Assembly (NCBI RefSeq): GCF_014066305.1
Contig: NW_023501124.1
Location: 56,982 to 120,981 of the forward strand
DNA: 64,000 nt
DNA from: Letharia columbiana
Lineage: Eukaryota; Ascomycota; Lecanoromycetes; Lecanorales; Parmeliaceae
Reading direction: 5' to 3'
In this document: piece by piece, positions 47,070 to 63,653 of the stretch
Layout: each line of letters begins with the position of its first letter
How positions within the stretch are numbered: the first letter of the stretch is position 1
The notes under the pieces: generated by a model
What the model was told of the DNA's origin: nothing
The model's input: the letters and a program-made list of their open reading frames with translations, nothing else
Database searches by the model: none
Made by a program: the position numbers and the translations under genes

Positions 47070-49906
47070 TTCTTATTCTTAATATTATTATATATCTAAA
47101 ATTAAATTATCTCTCTTTATATATTTCGATTTAATATCTTATTATTTAAGCTATTTAAGTTATTTAATATTAAATAATAATTATAAATCTTTTTATTTTT
47201 CTATAATAGCTATATTATTCTATTATCTATTTAAATATTTTATTATTTCTTTTAATCGATATCTAGATTTATAAAGCGAAAGAATCTTATTAAGATTATA
47301 TTTATATTTATAAAATATTTAATAAAAATTAAAAAGCGAGATTCGTTATTATTCTCGAAAGATTATATTATTATATTATTATAATTCTTAAAAAAAATCG
47401 TTAAAAAGTATTAGAGAGTTTCGTAATTTAAATACTCTTATTTAAATTACTATGAGTTTATTAATATTATTTAAGATTAATTAGATAAAAAAGAAAAATA
47501 TATTAGATTAATAATAAGATTAATAATAGAGGAATTTATAAAAATAACTAATTTTTTAATATATTTATATATATTCTCTTTAAGAGTATTAATTAACTAC
47601 TTTAAGATAATAAGCTTAAAAATATCTTATATTAACTTATTTAGATAGTAATTATAAATACTATATTTTAAGTATTAAAGTTAATTATCTTTCTTATTAT
47701 CTAGCTTTATAAAGTTTAATTATTATTATCTTATTTTATAATAATTTTTATTATTTTAATACTTAGAATTAATTAATTTTAGTTAATATTATTTAAAAAA
47801 GTCGAGAATATTTAAAATTATTATTACTATTTAAAGTTTATAAACTTTATTAAAATATAAATTATAAATAAAGTTAGAGATATTATAATTTTAGATTATA
47901 ATTTTTTTATATTATATAAAATACTTTACTTTAATCTAATTTTAAATAATTTAATTAATATTTTATAATATCTTTCTTTAATTCTCGCTTAATATATAAA
48001 TAATCTTTTTTATCTTATATAATAAAAGTTTAATAAATAAAGTATCGCTATTAATAGTTTTTATTTTCGCTATTTATTTAATTATTAGCTTATCTAAAAT
48101 TATTTATATTTTATTAATATTTCTCTTTAATTTCTTATTCGATAAATTACGCGAGCGAGCTTTTATATTCTCTATCCGCTTTCTAATCTTATAATATACT
48201 TTTCTTATTATTATTAATATAATAAGATTTATCTTCTATTATAATTACTCTATTAAGAGAATTATTACTATTATATCTATAAAGAATTTAATTTATAATA
48301 TAATTAAGTATTTATATATAAATAATAAATAGTATTTATATTTCTTCGCTAGTCTATTATAATATACTTATCTCTTTTTATATAGTTTTTATATATTTAT
48401 AAGATTATCGATTATAATTCTAGATTACTTTATTTTATAAACGTTAATTAATATAAAAGTTAAAACGATATTTAATTTTATATTATAAAATTTATTAATA
48501 TAGATCTAATCGATAGCGAAGTTATATTTAAATTTCTCTTTATCTTTAATTATAACTTTTATATAATTTTTATATAATTTAAGAGTTATTAGAATTAAAA
48601 ATCTCTTTTATTTAAATTAAGCTTAATTATTAGTTATATATTTAAATAATTTAATATTTATAAAGATTAAGAGCTTAACGCTAATTTTATAATATTAAAT
48701 TAATTTATATATATAAAATATACGAAGTTATATAATATCGCGATCGTCGAGATTTATAAGCTTAATAATTTTTATAAACTAGTTTATTAAAATCTTTATT
48801 AGAATAATAATAAGAAAGAATTTTATTTTAGATATTATTTAGATTATATAGTTTACTTTATTTTTATATAAATAAGTAATATTAAATATCTTAATCGAAG
48901 GATATTAAGACTATCGATTCTTTTAAATAAATTATAATATAAAATATTTACTCGCGAAGAGAGACTTTTTAAAAACTTCGATAATAGTAATATCTTAATA
49001 CTTTTCGAGAATATTAAATTATAGAGTAAGTTATTATTTAAATATCTAACTTATTAATAATATTAGAATCTAAAGAAATATTTATATTAGCGAGTTAAAT
49101 AAAAGAATTAAATATATTTATTTTATTAAAGCCGAGTTTATTTATATTAATAGCTTCTTTATAGATATTTATTTAAAAATATCGCTATATTAAATCGTAA
49201 AATTAATAAATCTTTAAAATAATAGAAATTAATATCTCTTATAAATCTAAGATATAATCTAAATCTCTAAATATTCGAGTATTATTAATATTTATATTAT
49301 TACGATTAAGCTATAAGACTTACTTTATAATTTATTAAATTATATTAAATTATTAAAATCTTTTTTTCTTATTAAATTTTATTTTTCTATTATATTAATT
49401 AATATAAAGAATAAATAATTAATAGTATTCGAATATATACTCTAATACTAGATCTCTATCGTCGATCTTTATATTATTCTATATCTTTCTTTAATTTATA
49501 ATTTTATTAATTTTAATATTATAAGAGTTAGTTAATTAAAGAGTATAATTTTATTTAATTAAAAGCTTTATTAATATAGTATCTTTTATTATTAAACACT
49601 TCTCTTTTATATAGGAAAGCGTATTATTATTTTTATAAATTTTAAGTATAATAACGTTATCTATTAGATTATTAATAGATTTCTTTTATAAAAAATAACG
49701 ATAGATTTATAATTAAGGGTTATCTTTATTTAAGCTAATATTAATAAATTAAGAATTTATCTTATTTCTTTTATAGATATTAAGTAAATTAGATAGTAAG
49801 ATCGAAGATCGAGTAATAATAGAATAAAGAGAAAGTAAAATTTCGATAGAATTAAGTTAAGGTAGAGTATTATAAAAATTAAAAAAGATTAAAAACTTTA
49901 AGACTT
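47070..49906. repeat. 2.8-kb direct repeat, copy 2
   Basis: Counterpart of 43540-46370 in the same orientation. See copy 1. Confidence 0.7.
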
Positions 49907-52900
49907 ACTTTAGCTTAATAGAAGAAAAAACTAAATACTTAAATATCTTAGAGAATTATTAAAATTAAAAATATAAGTATATTAATAAATCTCGTATAAT
50001 TCTAAAGATATTAATTTTAATATCTAATATCTTAATCGAAGTTAGAATTAATATTAATACTTATTATTAATATAAAAAAGCGAGATAAATAAATCTTTAA
50101 TTACGCGCTATAAGAATATCCGCTATTTAAATATATATACTCGCTCTTAATATTTATACGCCTCTTATAAATTATTATTATTATTTATAATTAAGCTTAT
50201 ATTATTTACTTTATAAATTAGATAAAATAATATTATAGAATTTTTATTAATATTATTTTAGAATTATTTTAATTAAAGATAAGTAATAAAAGCTTTAAGG
50301 CTAAGTTATTTCTAGAATTAAGAAATTATTATTAAATTATATATTAACTTTTAAATAAAGATAAGTTTATATTTATTTAAATTATTAATAATAATAAATT
50401 AAAGAGAGTTAATATTAGAGGAATTTTTAATCAATAATTTATTAAATTAATAGAGATTTATTAATCTCTCGATTATTAAAAGCTTCTAGATCTTTATATA
50501 TTTATCTTTCTATATTTTTATTAATTTTCTCTTAAATAATTACTTCTCTTACTTTATAGATATCTTATTAATTAATAAAATTAATTTATATAAGAATTTA
50601 AGAAGAAAGCTAAGATCTTATATAATTATATAATTAAAAATAGATAATAATTAAATAGTCTTATTTATAATAATATTAATCTTTTCCTTATATAATCTTA
50701 TAGACTTTCTCTAAAAACCTTTATATCTTAATTAACGCGAGAACTTCTCTTTTATAATTTTAAATATAGACTCTAAAAATCGAAGTTCTTTATAAATATT
50801 ATCTTAGTTTATAGAAATATCTAACTTAGCGACGTCGATTTTAAAATAAAAATTAATTTCGATAAATATTATTATTATAAATATATTATTTAAAAAAAAT
50901 ATAGATATTAATATAATAATATATATAATATAATAATAAGAAAATATATATTAGATTAAGTAAGATATAAGATAAAAGAAATTTAAATAAGATTAAAGAG
51001 TTTAAATTAAATATTTAATATTATTTTTTAAAATATATATTATATCTTTAATTAACTTTAATTAATTATAAATAAACTTTAATTAATATTAACTTTATTA
51101 ATAGCTATCTTAATAATCTTAATTAAATATTAATATATTATATCTTTAATTAACTTTAATTAATTATTAATAAAAATTTCGATAAAAGTTTTAATTAGTA
51201 TTAAAATTAATAATATATATATTAATAATAAGAGTATAAATTTCGCTATTATATCTACTAAGAATATAAATTTATTTAATAATAATATAAATTTTCTAAG
51301 ATCTATTCTCTATTAATAATTTTAAAATTAATAATCTTTAGTAGAGTTTAAATAATAATAATTACTTCGATAATTAATATTTCGAAAATTAATACTTATT
51401 TTAATTCTTTAATATAAGAGATAATAATAAGATATAGTAATTAATAAATACTATATTTATATAATTTTTATCTACTCTTTAATTAATTAATAGATAGTTA
51501 AATTTCTTTTTTAATAGATATATTAATCTTCTTTCTTTTTTATATTTATAAAAATCGATTAATTAGATTATCTTCTTTTTAGATATATACGACTCTTAAT
51601 AATTTATTTAACTTCGATTATTTATATTTAAAAGATTTTTATTTTAATATAAAGATATATTAGCTAGCTAAATATAATAAAATAGCTATATATTATAAAT
51701 AATAATAAATATATTTAATATATTTCTTTTATAATACTTATTTTTAGAGATATTACTATTTAAATTAAACGATTTAAATTAAAATAAAATTAGTTTCTTT
51801 TATATAAAATATATATTTTTAAATTATATACTCTATAGACGACTTTACTATTTTAAAATAAATATATAAATATAATTTTATATATATAAAAGCGCTTTAA
51901 TTATATATATATTAAATACGAAGAAATATTTAAAAGTAATAAAAGTATTTCTTCTCTAAATAGCTCGTTATAGACTCTTTCTTTTTATAAATATCTATTA
52001 ATATAAAATATTTTTTATATATAAATTTATAAATATCTTTAATATAACTATAAAGAATATAAAATTAAAATTAGACTTCGCGATAAGTAAGGTTAAAGTA
52101 GTAATATATATTCGCTAAAGTATTAATATATTATTAATTATTAAAGAATATATATCTTATAATTAATTAATAATAGATAAGAGAATATATATCGAGTATA
52201 TCGCTTTTATAAAAAATAATATAAAAATAATAGTAAACTTATTAGATATTTATAAGATTATAAAAAGCGAAAATCGATTCTTTTACACGCGTCTTTCAAT
52301 ATTATAAATCGTAATATAATTAATAATATTAATAATCTAATAACTCTAATTATCGTAAAAGAAGAAGATATATATTTACTCGAAGATAATATAATTATAA
52401 ATTTAATATTATAATAATAATTAAACGTATAGAAGATAGAGAAAGAGAGAATAAATATAATATAAATAATAAATCTAAATAATAAGATAATAGTACTCTC
52501 TATCTCTATAATAGACTTAAGTTATAATATTATAATTTTATCTTTAATAATTAACTTTATAGAATTATATCTAAAAGAGCGAGGCGCTAGAAAATCGATA
52601 AAATTATAATTTAAATTAAAATCTCTTAATTAAATAAAATTAATATTTAATTATTAAATTAGATTAGACGTTAAGTCGATATTTAATATAAATAATTTTT
52701 AGAATTTATTTAAATCTCGAAAAGATTATACGCTAGCGCTATAATTTTTTAAGTTAAAACTCTTTAATAATAATATTAATAAGTTCTTTCGCGATATCTA
52801 TTTATAGCGATTTCGAGATAATTATAATTTTAATAATATAAAATTATTAAAATATAAAATATAGAATATATATAGCGATAATATCGATAATGGTTAGATT

Positions 52901-55900
52901 AATTAGTCTTTTAAAATTTATAACTTTAAACTCGAATTAAAATCGAAGATATATTATATTATTTATTTTAATATTATAAGTATTATTAAAGTATTTCTAA
53001 TATATAAATTTTTTAATATAAGCTTATATTATCGATTTATATATTAAAGAAATATTAATAAAGCGAAAGTCTATAATAAGATATATATCGCGAATTAATA
53101 GTAAGAAATATAGAATAAGCTATCTAATAGCTTTATCGTTATTTTTATTATTTTAATATTAAATAAAACTTATCTCTCTTAAATATATAGAGATTAATAT
53201 ATTTAATTAATTTATATTATAATTAGAAATCTTTAATAAAACGCGTAATACGCGTATAGTAAATCGAATATAGCGATTTTAGAAATAATATTAATTATTA
53301 TAAAAAAAGAAGTTAAGATCTAGATCTATTATTACGCTTTAAATTTAATAATTAAAAATAACTTCTTATACTCTTATAATATACTATCTATTAATAAAGT
53401 ATATTTAATAATTAAAAAATATTTTAAATATAATATTAATATATAATATAGTCTAATTTAAAGATATTATTTAATATTAATTATTATAATATTAGATTAT
53501 AAAAAATAGATAATAATTACTTTAATCTTAAGCGATAGATATTATTTTATATATATAATCTTATCTATAAAGAGAGAGTAATTATATTTTTTAATTTTAT
53601 ATTTTAAATAAATATTTAAGTATATAGTCGAGTAGCTAAGATTATAAAAGAGATATATTAAAAAGATATTAAAATACTTATAAAATATAATACTTTATAA
53701 TCGTTATTCTTTTATTAATAACTACTTTATTATCGATATATATTAATTATAATACTTTAATATTTTATATTTTTTAATAATTAAGAGACTTATAAACTAT
53801 TTATTTAAATAATAAATTAAATATATTAAGATTATAAAGATAGAGAATAAAATAAATAAGTTTTTTAATACTCGCTTTTAGATGATTTCTAACTATATTA
53901 ATTTAAGATATATTAAGTTTTTAAATAAAAAGATATAGTAAATAGAAGAGAATAATTGAATTCTATAAAGAATAATAATAGCTATCTTTATATTAATCTT
54001 AATTAAATTAAATTCGAATATATTATATATAGATCGCGCTATTCTTAATCTTATTATATTAATAAGATATTATTCTTATAATAATAATACTATTTAATAT
54101 CTACTCGCGATCCTAATTTAAATTAATTTATTAAAAAAGATTTTTTAAATATATAGATCTTTAAATAAAATAATAAATAAAGATTATTTTAACTTTTTAA
54201 AGTTTTATAGTATTAATTACTTACTCGAAATAATATAATTATTTAATTTACTCGATAAATTAACTACTTAAATAAGGGAAAAGGCGTATATTAAATTTTT
54301 TAAAAAGTATTATAAATTAATAAATAAGTATAATAATTATATTAAATAGATTATATATTATAATATTATATATTAAAAGATAATTATAATATATAATTTT
54401 ATTAAGTATTAAGATATAAAAGTATTATTATTTATAATTAAGAGATTATAAAAAAAAGAGAAAAAGATTAAAATAAGAACTTCTTTAAATTTTTATATTT
54501 AAGATTAATAGGCGGATAATAAAAAGTATAATATTATAAGATAGATCTATTATTATAATAGTTATTATTAATAATTAATAAGAGTTATTATTAAATAGTT
54601 AAAATTAAATACTTTCCTCGAAGCTTTAACCGCCTTTATTTAAATAGATCGAATAAAATTAAAAGAATATTATCTATTTAAAAGAGATAATAATATTAAT
54701 ATATATAAGGCGAATTATAAATAAATATATCGATATCCGATTCGTATTTATTTTAATATTCGATATTAAAAGGCTTTTAAGAAGAATTCTCTAAATATAG
54801 CTTATCTATTTAAAAACGTCGTTATCTATAGACTTATTAATTAATTCTTTTAAAAAAGATAGCGTAGAGATTACGCTTAAATTTACGAATATAATTAATA
54901 AACCTTTAATATTAATAAGATTTTTTTAAGAAAATTAATAGGGGAAGTATTAGTCGTAGTAAAAGTAATAAATCTAGTTTATAAAGATTTTAAATAAAGA
55001 TTAATTTATCTATAAAGTATTTTTATAAAGATATTTAAATATCGATATAATAAATAAGTTTAGAAATATTATAATATAATAAAAATAGAAAGAGCGTAGC
55101 CATTAATAGCGCGGAATCTAAGAATTCTTAAAAAATAACGATTTTATAGCCTTATAAATATCGAGAGAAATATATATATTATATTTATATTAATAAAAGA
55201 TAAGAAATTTTATTATATTAATAGCTTTATTGACTTTAATTAATATAATAATATCTATAATTTAAATTTTTTAAATAAGAGTTATAGAGTAATAAAGAAG
55301 ATTAATATACGCTATATTATAAGATAATAGAGATATTAAAAATTTAAATCTTAGAATATTAGAAATAGAATTAAATATATAATAGATAAAATTAGTTTTA
55401 GTTACTCTTCTCGATTTAAATATCTTTCTCGATTTAAATACTCTTCTTAACTTAAATATTCTTCTTAATTTAAATAATTTTTAAATTATCTTTAGAGTTT
55501 ATTAAGCGAAGAGAGGTTTTATAATTATAGAATATATATATAAATATTATAATTAGAAAGAGAAGAGAGAGCGAGCTCTTTTCTAATTAAAGAGATATTA
55601 ATACGCTTTAAAAAGTATCTAGCTAAGTATTCTAACACTAAAAACTACTATTAAATTAATTCGCGATTTCTTATAATTTAAAAAATACTATCGCTTATAA
55701 TAAAGGCTATTATCTAAAGTTTCTTTAAGTTATTAATAATCTATATAATAATATTAGAATTAAAATATATTATTTTAAAAATATAATAAATTAGAAGAAA
55801 GTCTTAATATAAAATATTATAGAGGGAGATTTATATATATTATTACTCGCTATATTCTTATATATATAATTATTTAAAAATTAAAACTTCTAATTTAAAA

Positions 55901-56370
55901 AAGTCGATTTTGATTTTATAAGAAAGATATCTAATACTTTAACTAGTATTAATATATATAAATCTTAAAGAAATTTAGATATTAAGAGAAGAGGTTAATA
56001 AAGCTAAGATTAGATAATAAAGATATAAATATATATTATTAATCTTTATATATATTATATTAACTTTAACGCGATTATAGCGATAGAAAAGCGTATTAAC
56101 GATAATTTTTCTTTTTAAATAATTAATATTTACGAAATATATTATAAATAATAATATTCTTATCTTTAATAGAGAAGATAGATTACTTAATATAATAATA
56201 TAAATTTATATATATAAACTTAATATCTAATAATAATATTATTAAATCGAGTTAAATTAAATTTATAATATAATTAAATTAAGTTAAACTCGACTTATAA
56301 AGTTAAATTAATATCGCGAATTATAGGAATAATAAAATATTAATATAAGATAATTATTATTTCTAGAAAA
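49907..56370. other. RIP-saturated AT-rich tract, part 2
   Basis: About 6.5 kb without any open gene. A short array of four 17-19 bp units (CTTCTCGATTTAAATA-like) lies at about 55405-55480. Otherwise no defined element ends. Confidence 0.5.
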
Positions 56371-56568
56371 ATTATTTAAATAGTATATAGTAATTATTAA
56401 ACTAATAAATATTATTTGAATAATATATAGTAATTATTAAATTAATAAATATTATTTAAATAGTATATAATAATTATTAAATTAGCGAATAGTATTTTAA
56501 TAGTAAATAGTAATTATTAAATTAGCGAATAGCGTATAAAAAGTAAACTATAATTATTAATTAGGCGG
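56371..56568. repeat. 40-bp tandem repeat, five units
   Basis: Units at 56371, 56411, 56451, 56491 and 56531 keep an exact 40-bp period; the TAATTATTAA block sits at the same phase in all five, and neighbouring units differ mainly by single bases. The array ends about 110 bp before the Copia LTR. Confidence 0.85.
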
Positions 56569-56682
56569 AATTTAGATAAATTTAAATTAGATTTACTAAT
56601 TCGACGGATTTTATAATTTCCGCGACTAACGCGCGATTAGCAATTTCAAATTTTATAGAAACTTTTTAGATTTACAGATGCA

Positions 56683-56811
56683 CTTAGTTATATTAACTAT
56701 TAAGTTCTATAAAAGAAAAGAGCGACTTAATACGAGCGCGCTAAGGTATATCACATAACGTAGTTATATAATTACTAAGACGCTAAGAATTATATAATTT
56801 AAATTTTAATA
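56683..56811 (-). repeat. Copia LTR (left, 3' LTR by orientation)
   Basis: 129 bp, aligns without gaps to 63654-63782; more heavily mutated than its partner (for example CACATAACGTAG against TATGTGACGTAG). Confidence 0.85.
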
Positions 56812-59800
56812 CTCCCCTTCGCATATATCCTTTTATAAGCGAAATTTAGTAGATACGAAGTTTAATATTAACGGCGTTAAAATCGAGTAGATAAGATAAG
56901 ATTAGCGTCGAGTAGTAAGAGTAAATTAGTATTAAGTAGCTAAGGTAAGTTAGTATCGAATAGTTAACGTAAAAATATACCCCTTATATACCTCTACCCC
57001 CCTTATAAATAAAATTAAAAAATATAAGATTTAAAGTTTACGACGTCTAAAATAGAGTAGATAAAGTAAAAAGTCGAAATCTAAAAATAACTATATTAAA
57101 CTATAGCCCTTATTTAAATATAATCTAAATTTCACTTTTTATTAAAAAGCGATTTTTCGAAAATTTTATTTCTAGATTATCTAATATATATTAAAAATCG
57201 ATTAATTTAAGATCGGAAAATATATATAAGAATAGCTGAATAGAATAATTAGAAGAAATCTCTCTAGCTATATATCGTCGACTATAAGGTCTCTATAAGA
57301 GTTATTTTAAATAATTAGTTTTTAATAATAATAGTTATAATAGCGATAATTTAAAGATATAATATTTAAGATATTAATAATAAATAGATATAAATTCTTC
57401 GAAAGAGTTTTAGAAGTTTTAATAATAATAGCGGTAATAGCGTTAAAGAAATAATTATTTTAATATAAAATAGTAAATTTATATAATATTAAGTCTAATA
57501 TAGCGACTCGATAAGCAACTTAAGACGATTATTTATAATATAAAAATTAATAAAATAGCTTCTCTAAAATAGATAACTTCTTTATATTAAGACTATTAGA
57601 CTATAATTATAAACGATATTTTAATTTAATAAATTAATAAAAACTCTTAAATTTATTCTTATAGAGAATTTTAATAAAATTATTAATTATCTATTAATTG
57701 ATAAAGATATAATCTAAAGCGATATTTTTAATAATAACTTATTCTTATATATAGTAATATTAAATATTAATATATTTAATATAGATATTAAAATTAAGAA
57801 TTTTTAGCTAGTATTATAACGTCTTAATTATTATAAAAAATAACTATTTATTTATATTTATTTATTACTAAAATTAAATTAATTTAATAAATTATATAAT
57901 TAAATTACTTTTTTAATAGCTTATATTTAATTAATATATTTAATTTTATAAATTAAAAGCGTTATAGTAGATTATCGCTTTAATAATTAATTAATAGCTT
58001 TATTATTAATATTAAATATATATCTAAATATAAAGTAATAAGTATCTTAATTATTAGCTTAATTGACGTTAATATAATTACTTAAAGATTTTAAATCTTC
58101 TCTAAAGATAAGTTAATAATTAATAATTTATTTAAAATAGCGAAAGATTCGCTTAATCGCTTTTTAATAGACTTCGTTAAGATTTAAGCTATATTAAAAT
58201 ATTATTAAAATTATAAATATAATATCTAGTCTTATATTAAATATTATATATATTAATAACTTTATTACTAACTAATACTTAATATAAAAGATTTAAAAGT
58301 TCTCTTCGAATATCTAATATCTTTCGATATCTATAAAAATAGATATATCTTTAAATTTCTATATACTATACTTAATAAAAAACCTTTTAATATACTTTAT
58401 CTAATTAAATTAAATAATATAATTAATATAATTTCTAATAATAGTTATATCTAGATAATAAATATATAATTTTAAATTAATTATTTCGAAGTAACTATTA
58501 AGCTTATCTTTAATACTCTAAATTTCTACTTTATCGAAATTAATTAAAAAAATATTATTTATATAAATTATAATAATTATAATATTATTAATAAAGATTA
58601 AGAAATTAATTATAATAGACTTAAAGTCTAATTCTTTTAAATATATAAAGAAAATATTATATTAGATTTTTAAAAATTACTTTAAATTATATAGCGCCTT
58701 CTTTAACTTATATATCTTATATTTATTATTAATTTTAAAGCCTATAAACTACGTTATATAAATAATTTTCTTTATATTATTATAAAGAAAAGTAATTTTA
58801 ATATTTATTTATTCTAATTTTTAATTAAGAATTATCGTTAAAGTAAAGATCGCTTTATAATTTATAAACTTAACTATAAAGATAAAAATCTTATTAAAAT
58901 TTACGTCTTCGTATTATTTAAAATTATAAATTATTTATTAAGCTTTATATTATATAATCTTCTTAATAAAATCTTATTTAAATTTATAAATCTATTTATT
59001 ATTTAAAATATATATATTTAAAAATAAATTTATTAAGATTTAAATATTATTAATTATAAGGAAATTAACTTCTTTTTATATAATAAGTTTCTATTTTATT
59101 TTTCGATATTTATTTATTATTATTTTTTAATATATTTAAAATTTAAATAGTTTAAGAGTATTAGCTTTAATTAAAAAGATGAGTAAATCTAATAAGAAAT
59201 CGCGATAAACTTTAAGAATTTTATATTATTTAGATTATTTTAAAAGAGACTATTAATTAGTTATAAATCTAGTTATAGACTTTACTAGAGCTTATAAAGC
59301 TATTGAGATAAATTTTATAAGTATATTTTTACTTAAAGTTTTAAGTAATTCTAACTCTATCCCTTTTAAATATATCTATAAAGATATCTATAACGATATC
59401 TACGATAATATCTATAAAGATATTTTTTTAACGAAAATCTATATAATAGTAATAAATTCTTTTTTAACGATTTTAGTTAAGGTAATTACTACTTCGATAA
59501 ATATTTTCTATCTTATTCTTTTTAAGATTTTCTTCTCTAAAATTAATATTAAAGAAATAATTAATAACTTATATATAATCTTTTATAGTATATTTATATA
59601 ACGCTTATTTCTATTTTTAAATAGATTTTAATTATTAATCTTTTTTTTTTAGTGGGATTAAGCTTAAATAGAATTAACTTAAAAAAAATATTATTAATTT
59701 AAATTATATTTAAATAGATCTAAATTTTATTATTTAATATTAATATATAATAAAATTAATTAATTTTATAATTAATTAAATACCTCTTATAGATATAATT

Positions 59801-62800
59801 CTTATATTTAATCTAGCTAATATTTAATAAATATATTTAATAAAAATTAATTTATTTAATAATTTAAAGATATAAAATATTAGATAAATAATTTATAAAG
59901 ATCTTATAAAAAGTAATATTTCTTTTTAATATTAATTATAGATTATATAGATAATTAAAAGCTTATATAAATTTTAATTAATACTTTTATAATAGTTTAC
60001 TCTCTTTAAATATAGCGCTAATCTTATATTATATTATTTAATTAAAATATTTAAATTTATTATTTATTTAAATATTATTAAATATAATATCTTTTTAAAT
60101 AATTTTTTTAATAAATTAAAAAGTATATATATTATAATTATTATACTCGAAATTATAATCGCTATAAAATCTAATATAAATATAATTTTTATATTTAATT
60201 TAATTTAAAAAAGACTTAAACGCTATAAGAATTATAAGATTATTTTTATTAGAAAATAAAAATATAGCGAAATAAAGTGTTTTATCGTTTAGAAAAATTA
60301 CTATTTATTTATAATTATTATAAAAAATAGAGAAAGATCTTTAAAGATTATTATAAATTAGATTATTTTTTTAATAATCTAACGTTATATAACGCTTATA
60401 TAATTTAATTTTTATATTAATAATATTATATAATTTATATATATCTTTTAAAAATAAAATAAATAAATTTATTTCGATATATATTTTAATTAATTTTTTA
60501 AGATTCTAAAATTCTAAGTAATTATAATAAGCGTATTATATATATAAAGTTTTTTTTATTAATTTAAAAATTTAGAATATTAATAAATAAGAATAAGAAT
60601 TTAGATTTAGATATAGATATAGATATAATAAATTTATTATAAATAAAAATATTTTTATTAATAACTATTAAATATATAAGAGTCTTTATTTATATATTTA
60701 ATATATAAAGATAATTACGCTAGCGTCTAAAAATAATATTATACTCTTTTATTTTAATATTTTTAAATATAAATTAAAATAAATAGTTTTAATCTTTAAG
60801 TTACTTTTAAAAAATTAAATTAAAACTATTATTAGAAATATATTAAATATCTTTTATATATAAGATTTATTTATTTTTAAAATCTTTATATTTAAGTTTA
60901 ATACGCTTAAAGCTAATAGTTATAATTAAGCTATTAACTTTATTAATTAAATAATATAATTTAAATAAAATAAAGATTTAAAAGATTAAGAAGTTATAAG
61001 TAATATATTAAGTATAAATATTATTAATAAATTATAAATATAATAATATAATAATTATAAATATCGAAGAAGTTTAAGCTATAGTCTTTAAACTCTTTTT
61101 AATAAAGAAATAATAGATTTAATTTTATAAGAATTAAGAATTAGTAATAAGATATATAGTATTCTCTAGATTAAAATTAATATATATTATAAAACTATAT
61201 ATTATCGTCAGTTAAATATATATAATAATAATCTTAATATTATTAAACTAGCGATTAATAATAGACTTATTATTTTAAATATTTTTATTTTTATCTTTAT
61301 TATCTAAGCTAGAGAAATTATTATTATTACTTTTTTTATTATTATCTTTATTATTATAACTATCGCGATCTTCGCGATTATCGTAATCTCTCTTACTATT
61401 ATTATTATTTTATTTCTTAAATTCGAGATATAGAATAATATATTCGATATTATTATATTAGTTTTTCTTATAATAATTATAATATTTATAAATTTAAGTA
61501 TAAATATAAGAGTTATTAATATAAATCTCTTATTAAATTTTATACTTAATAATTTTATTAACGATAATTAATATAATAATACTCTATAAATTATATATAA
61601 AAAATTTATTAATTAGTATAACTAGTATATAGACTTTAATATTAATTAAATTAATAGAATTAATTACGATATTAATAAATCGAGTAATTATATAGTTTAA
61701 ATTAAACTTTATAATATTATTATTTTTAAAAACGTCGTAATTTTAATTATATTATTTATAGTATAAATTATATAAAGAATTTAAGCTTAAATAAAAGTAA
61801 TAGATCTTCTAATTCTTATCGAACTTTAGCTTTAAAAATAAATTATCGAATTTATTTAGAATCTTTATAAATCTATTAACGTAGAATTAAAGATTATTAT
61901 TATATCTTATAAGAGTAATATTATCTATTTTTCTAAATATAAAATTAAGAATATTTAAATCTTAAAATTTAAACTTATTTAAAATCTTTTAGACTTCTTT
62001 AGCGTTAATTTTATTCTTAATTTTAAAATATAGATTTTTTTTATAGCGCGATTTTAGTATAATATAGATTTAATTTTATATTTATAATTAATTATTAATC
62101 TAGAATTCGATAATAGTAATATTAATAATTAGCTTTATATAGTCTTTTTTAATATAACGTTATAATCTAAATAATTTTAATTTATTCTTAAATTATTACT
62201 TTTAAATTTAATAATTAAAAATATTTTTAAATTTATTAATATTATCGAGATAGTTTAAAGAAATTAAAATTTTAGATTTCTTAAAAAATATAATACTTAG
62301 AGGCTCGATAAGCTCTCTTTATTAGAGAATAAATTAGATAAGTTAAATAAGCTTACTTTATTAAAGTCTAAATTTAAGAATAAGATTTATATATTAATAG
62401 AGCTTAAAAAAGTAATTAAGATAAGCGATATCGACGAAATTAAGCGCGCTTAAAAATTAAAGAGATCTTTATTAAATATTAATTCTAATAAAGACTTAGG
62501 GGGTTAATTACTTTAATATTAAATTAAAATCGATAAAAGAGCTTAATATATACTTACTCTTACTATTAAAATATTCTTCATAATATATTAGAGATTTAAA
62601 TATATAAGAAAAATCTCGTTAAGCTTTAAAATTAACTCGATATAGTTTAAATCTTTATTTACGAAGATTTATTATCTATTAATACTCGAAATAGCGAATA
62701 ATATTCTATCGAGAAGTTAAATAATTAATAAATATTAGAAATATTAAAATAATTTAAAAACGTTATAATAATAGAGATCTATCTCTTATATATAGATATA

Positions 62801-63653
62801 ATATTATATTATTAAAATTATACTAGTTATCTTAATAGCTAAAAGCTTTATTTATCTTCTCTAAAATTAACTTAATTAAAATTTAAAATCGAGATCAAGA
62901 TCGATTATAAGATTATTTATTTATTATCGAGATATTTTACTTCTAAAATAAATATTTATATTAAGACTTCTTTACAATAATAGAGGTTTCTTTCCCCTTT
63001 TACTTTCGAGATTAAGATTTTTATTTTTTTAATTAATATATTTTTATTAGCGATAATTAAAAACTATATAATTAACGTTAAAGCTAAAATTATTTTCTTT
63101 TAAATTATACTTCTTTTAGTAATAGCTAAAGTAATTAATTTTTAATTTTTATTATAAATATTTTATAATTAAATAGATATAAAGTCTAGATACTCGCTAT
63201 TTAATTCTTTAGTATTTACAATATATAAATAAGAGCATATTATTCCTTTATTTAGCGTATCTTATATAGAAAAGCTAGTAATATTCTAGAGATCTTAATA
63301 ATAATATAATTTAATTAGTTATATAGCGATTTCGATAGTTTCGGCTAGATATAATATATCTTAGCTCGTTTTATATTATTTTAAATAAAAAGCGAGAGTA
63401 TCTAAATAATAGTTTCTAGTCTTCGAATTATAGATGAATTATAGCTATTTAAACTTAGAATAATTATTTTAAAATAGAAATTTCCTATAATTAGAAGATT
63501 AATAAAGTTTTTTATAATTATAATTATCTTTATTATAATAGATATAAATATCTAAAAATAATCGTAATTATAGTGATAGATTATATTATTATTAAAATAG
63601 TTATCGAGTATAACTTGTAGACTTATAATCTATTAAAATATAAAGATAGAATA

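Noticed and set aside
36541..56370. CRISPR-like or tRNA arrays in the AT-rich tract
   Set aside because: Repeats there are contiguous tandem units or long direct repeats without unique spacers, and no tRNA A/B boxes were seen; the organism is eukaryotic.
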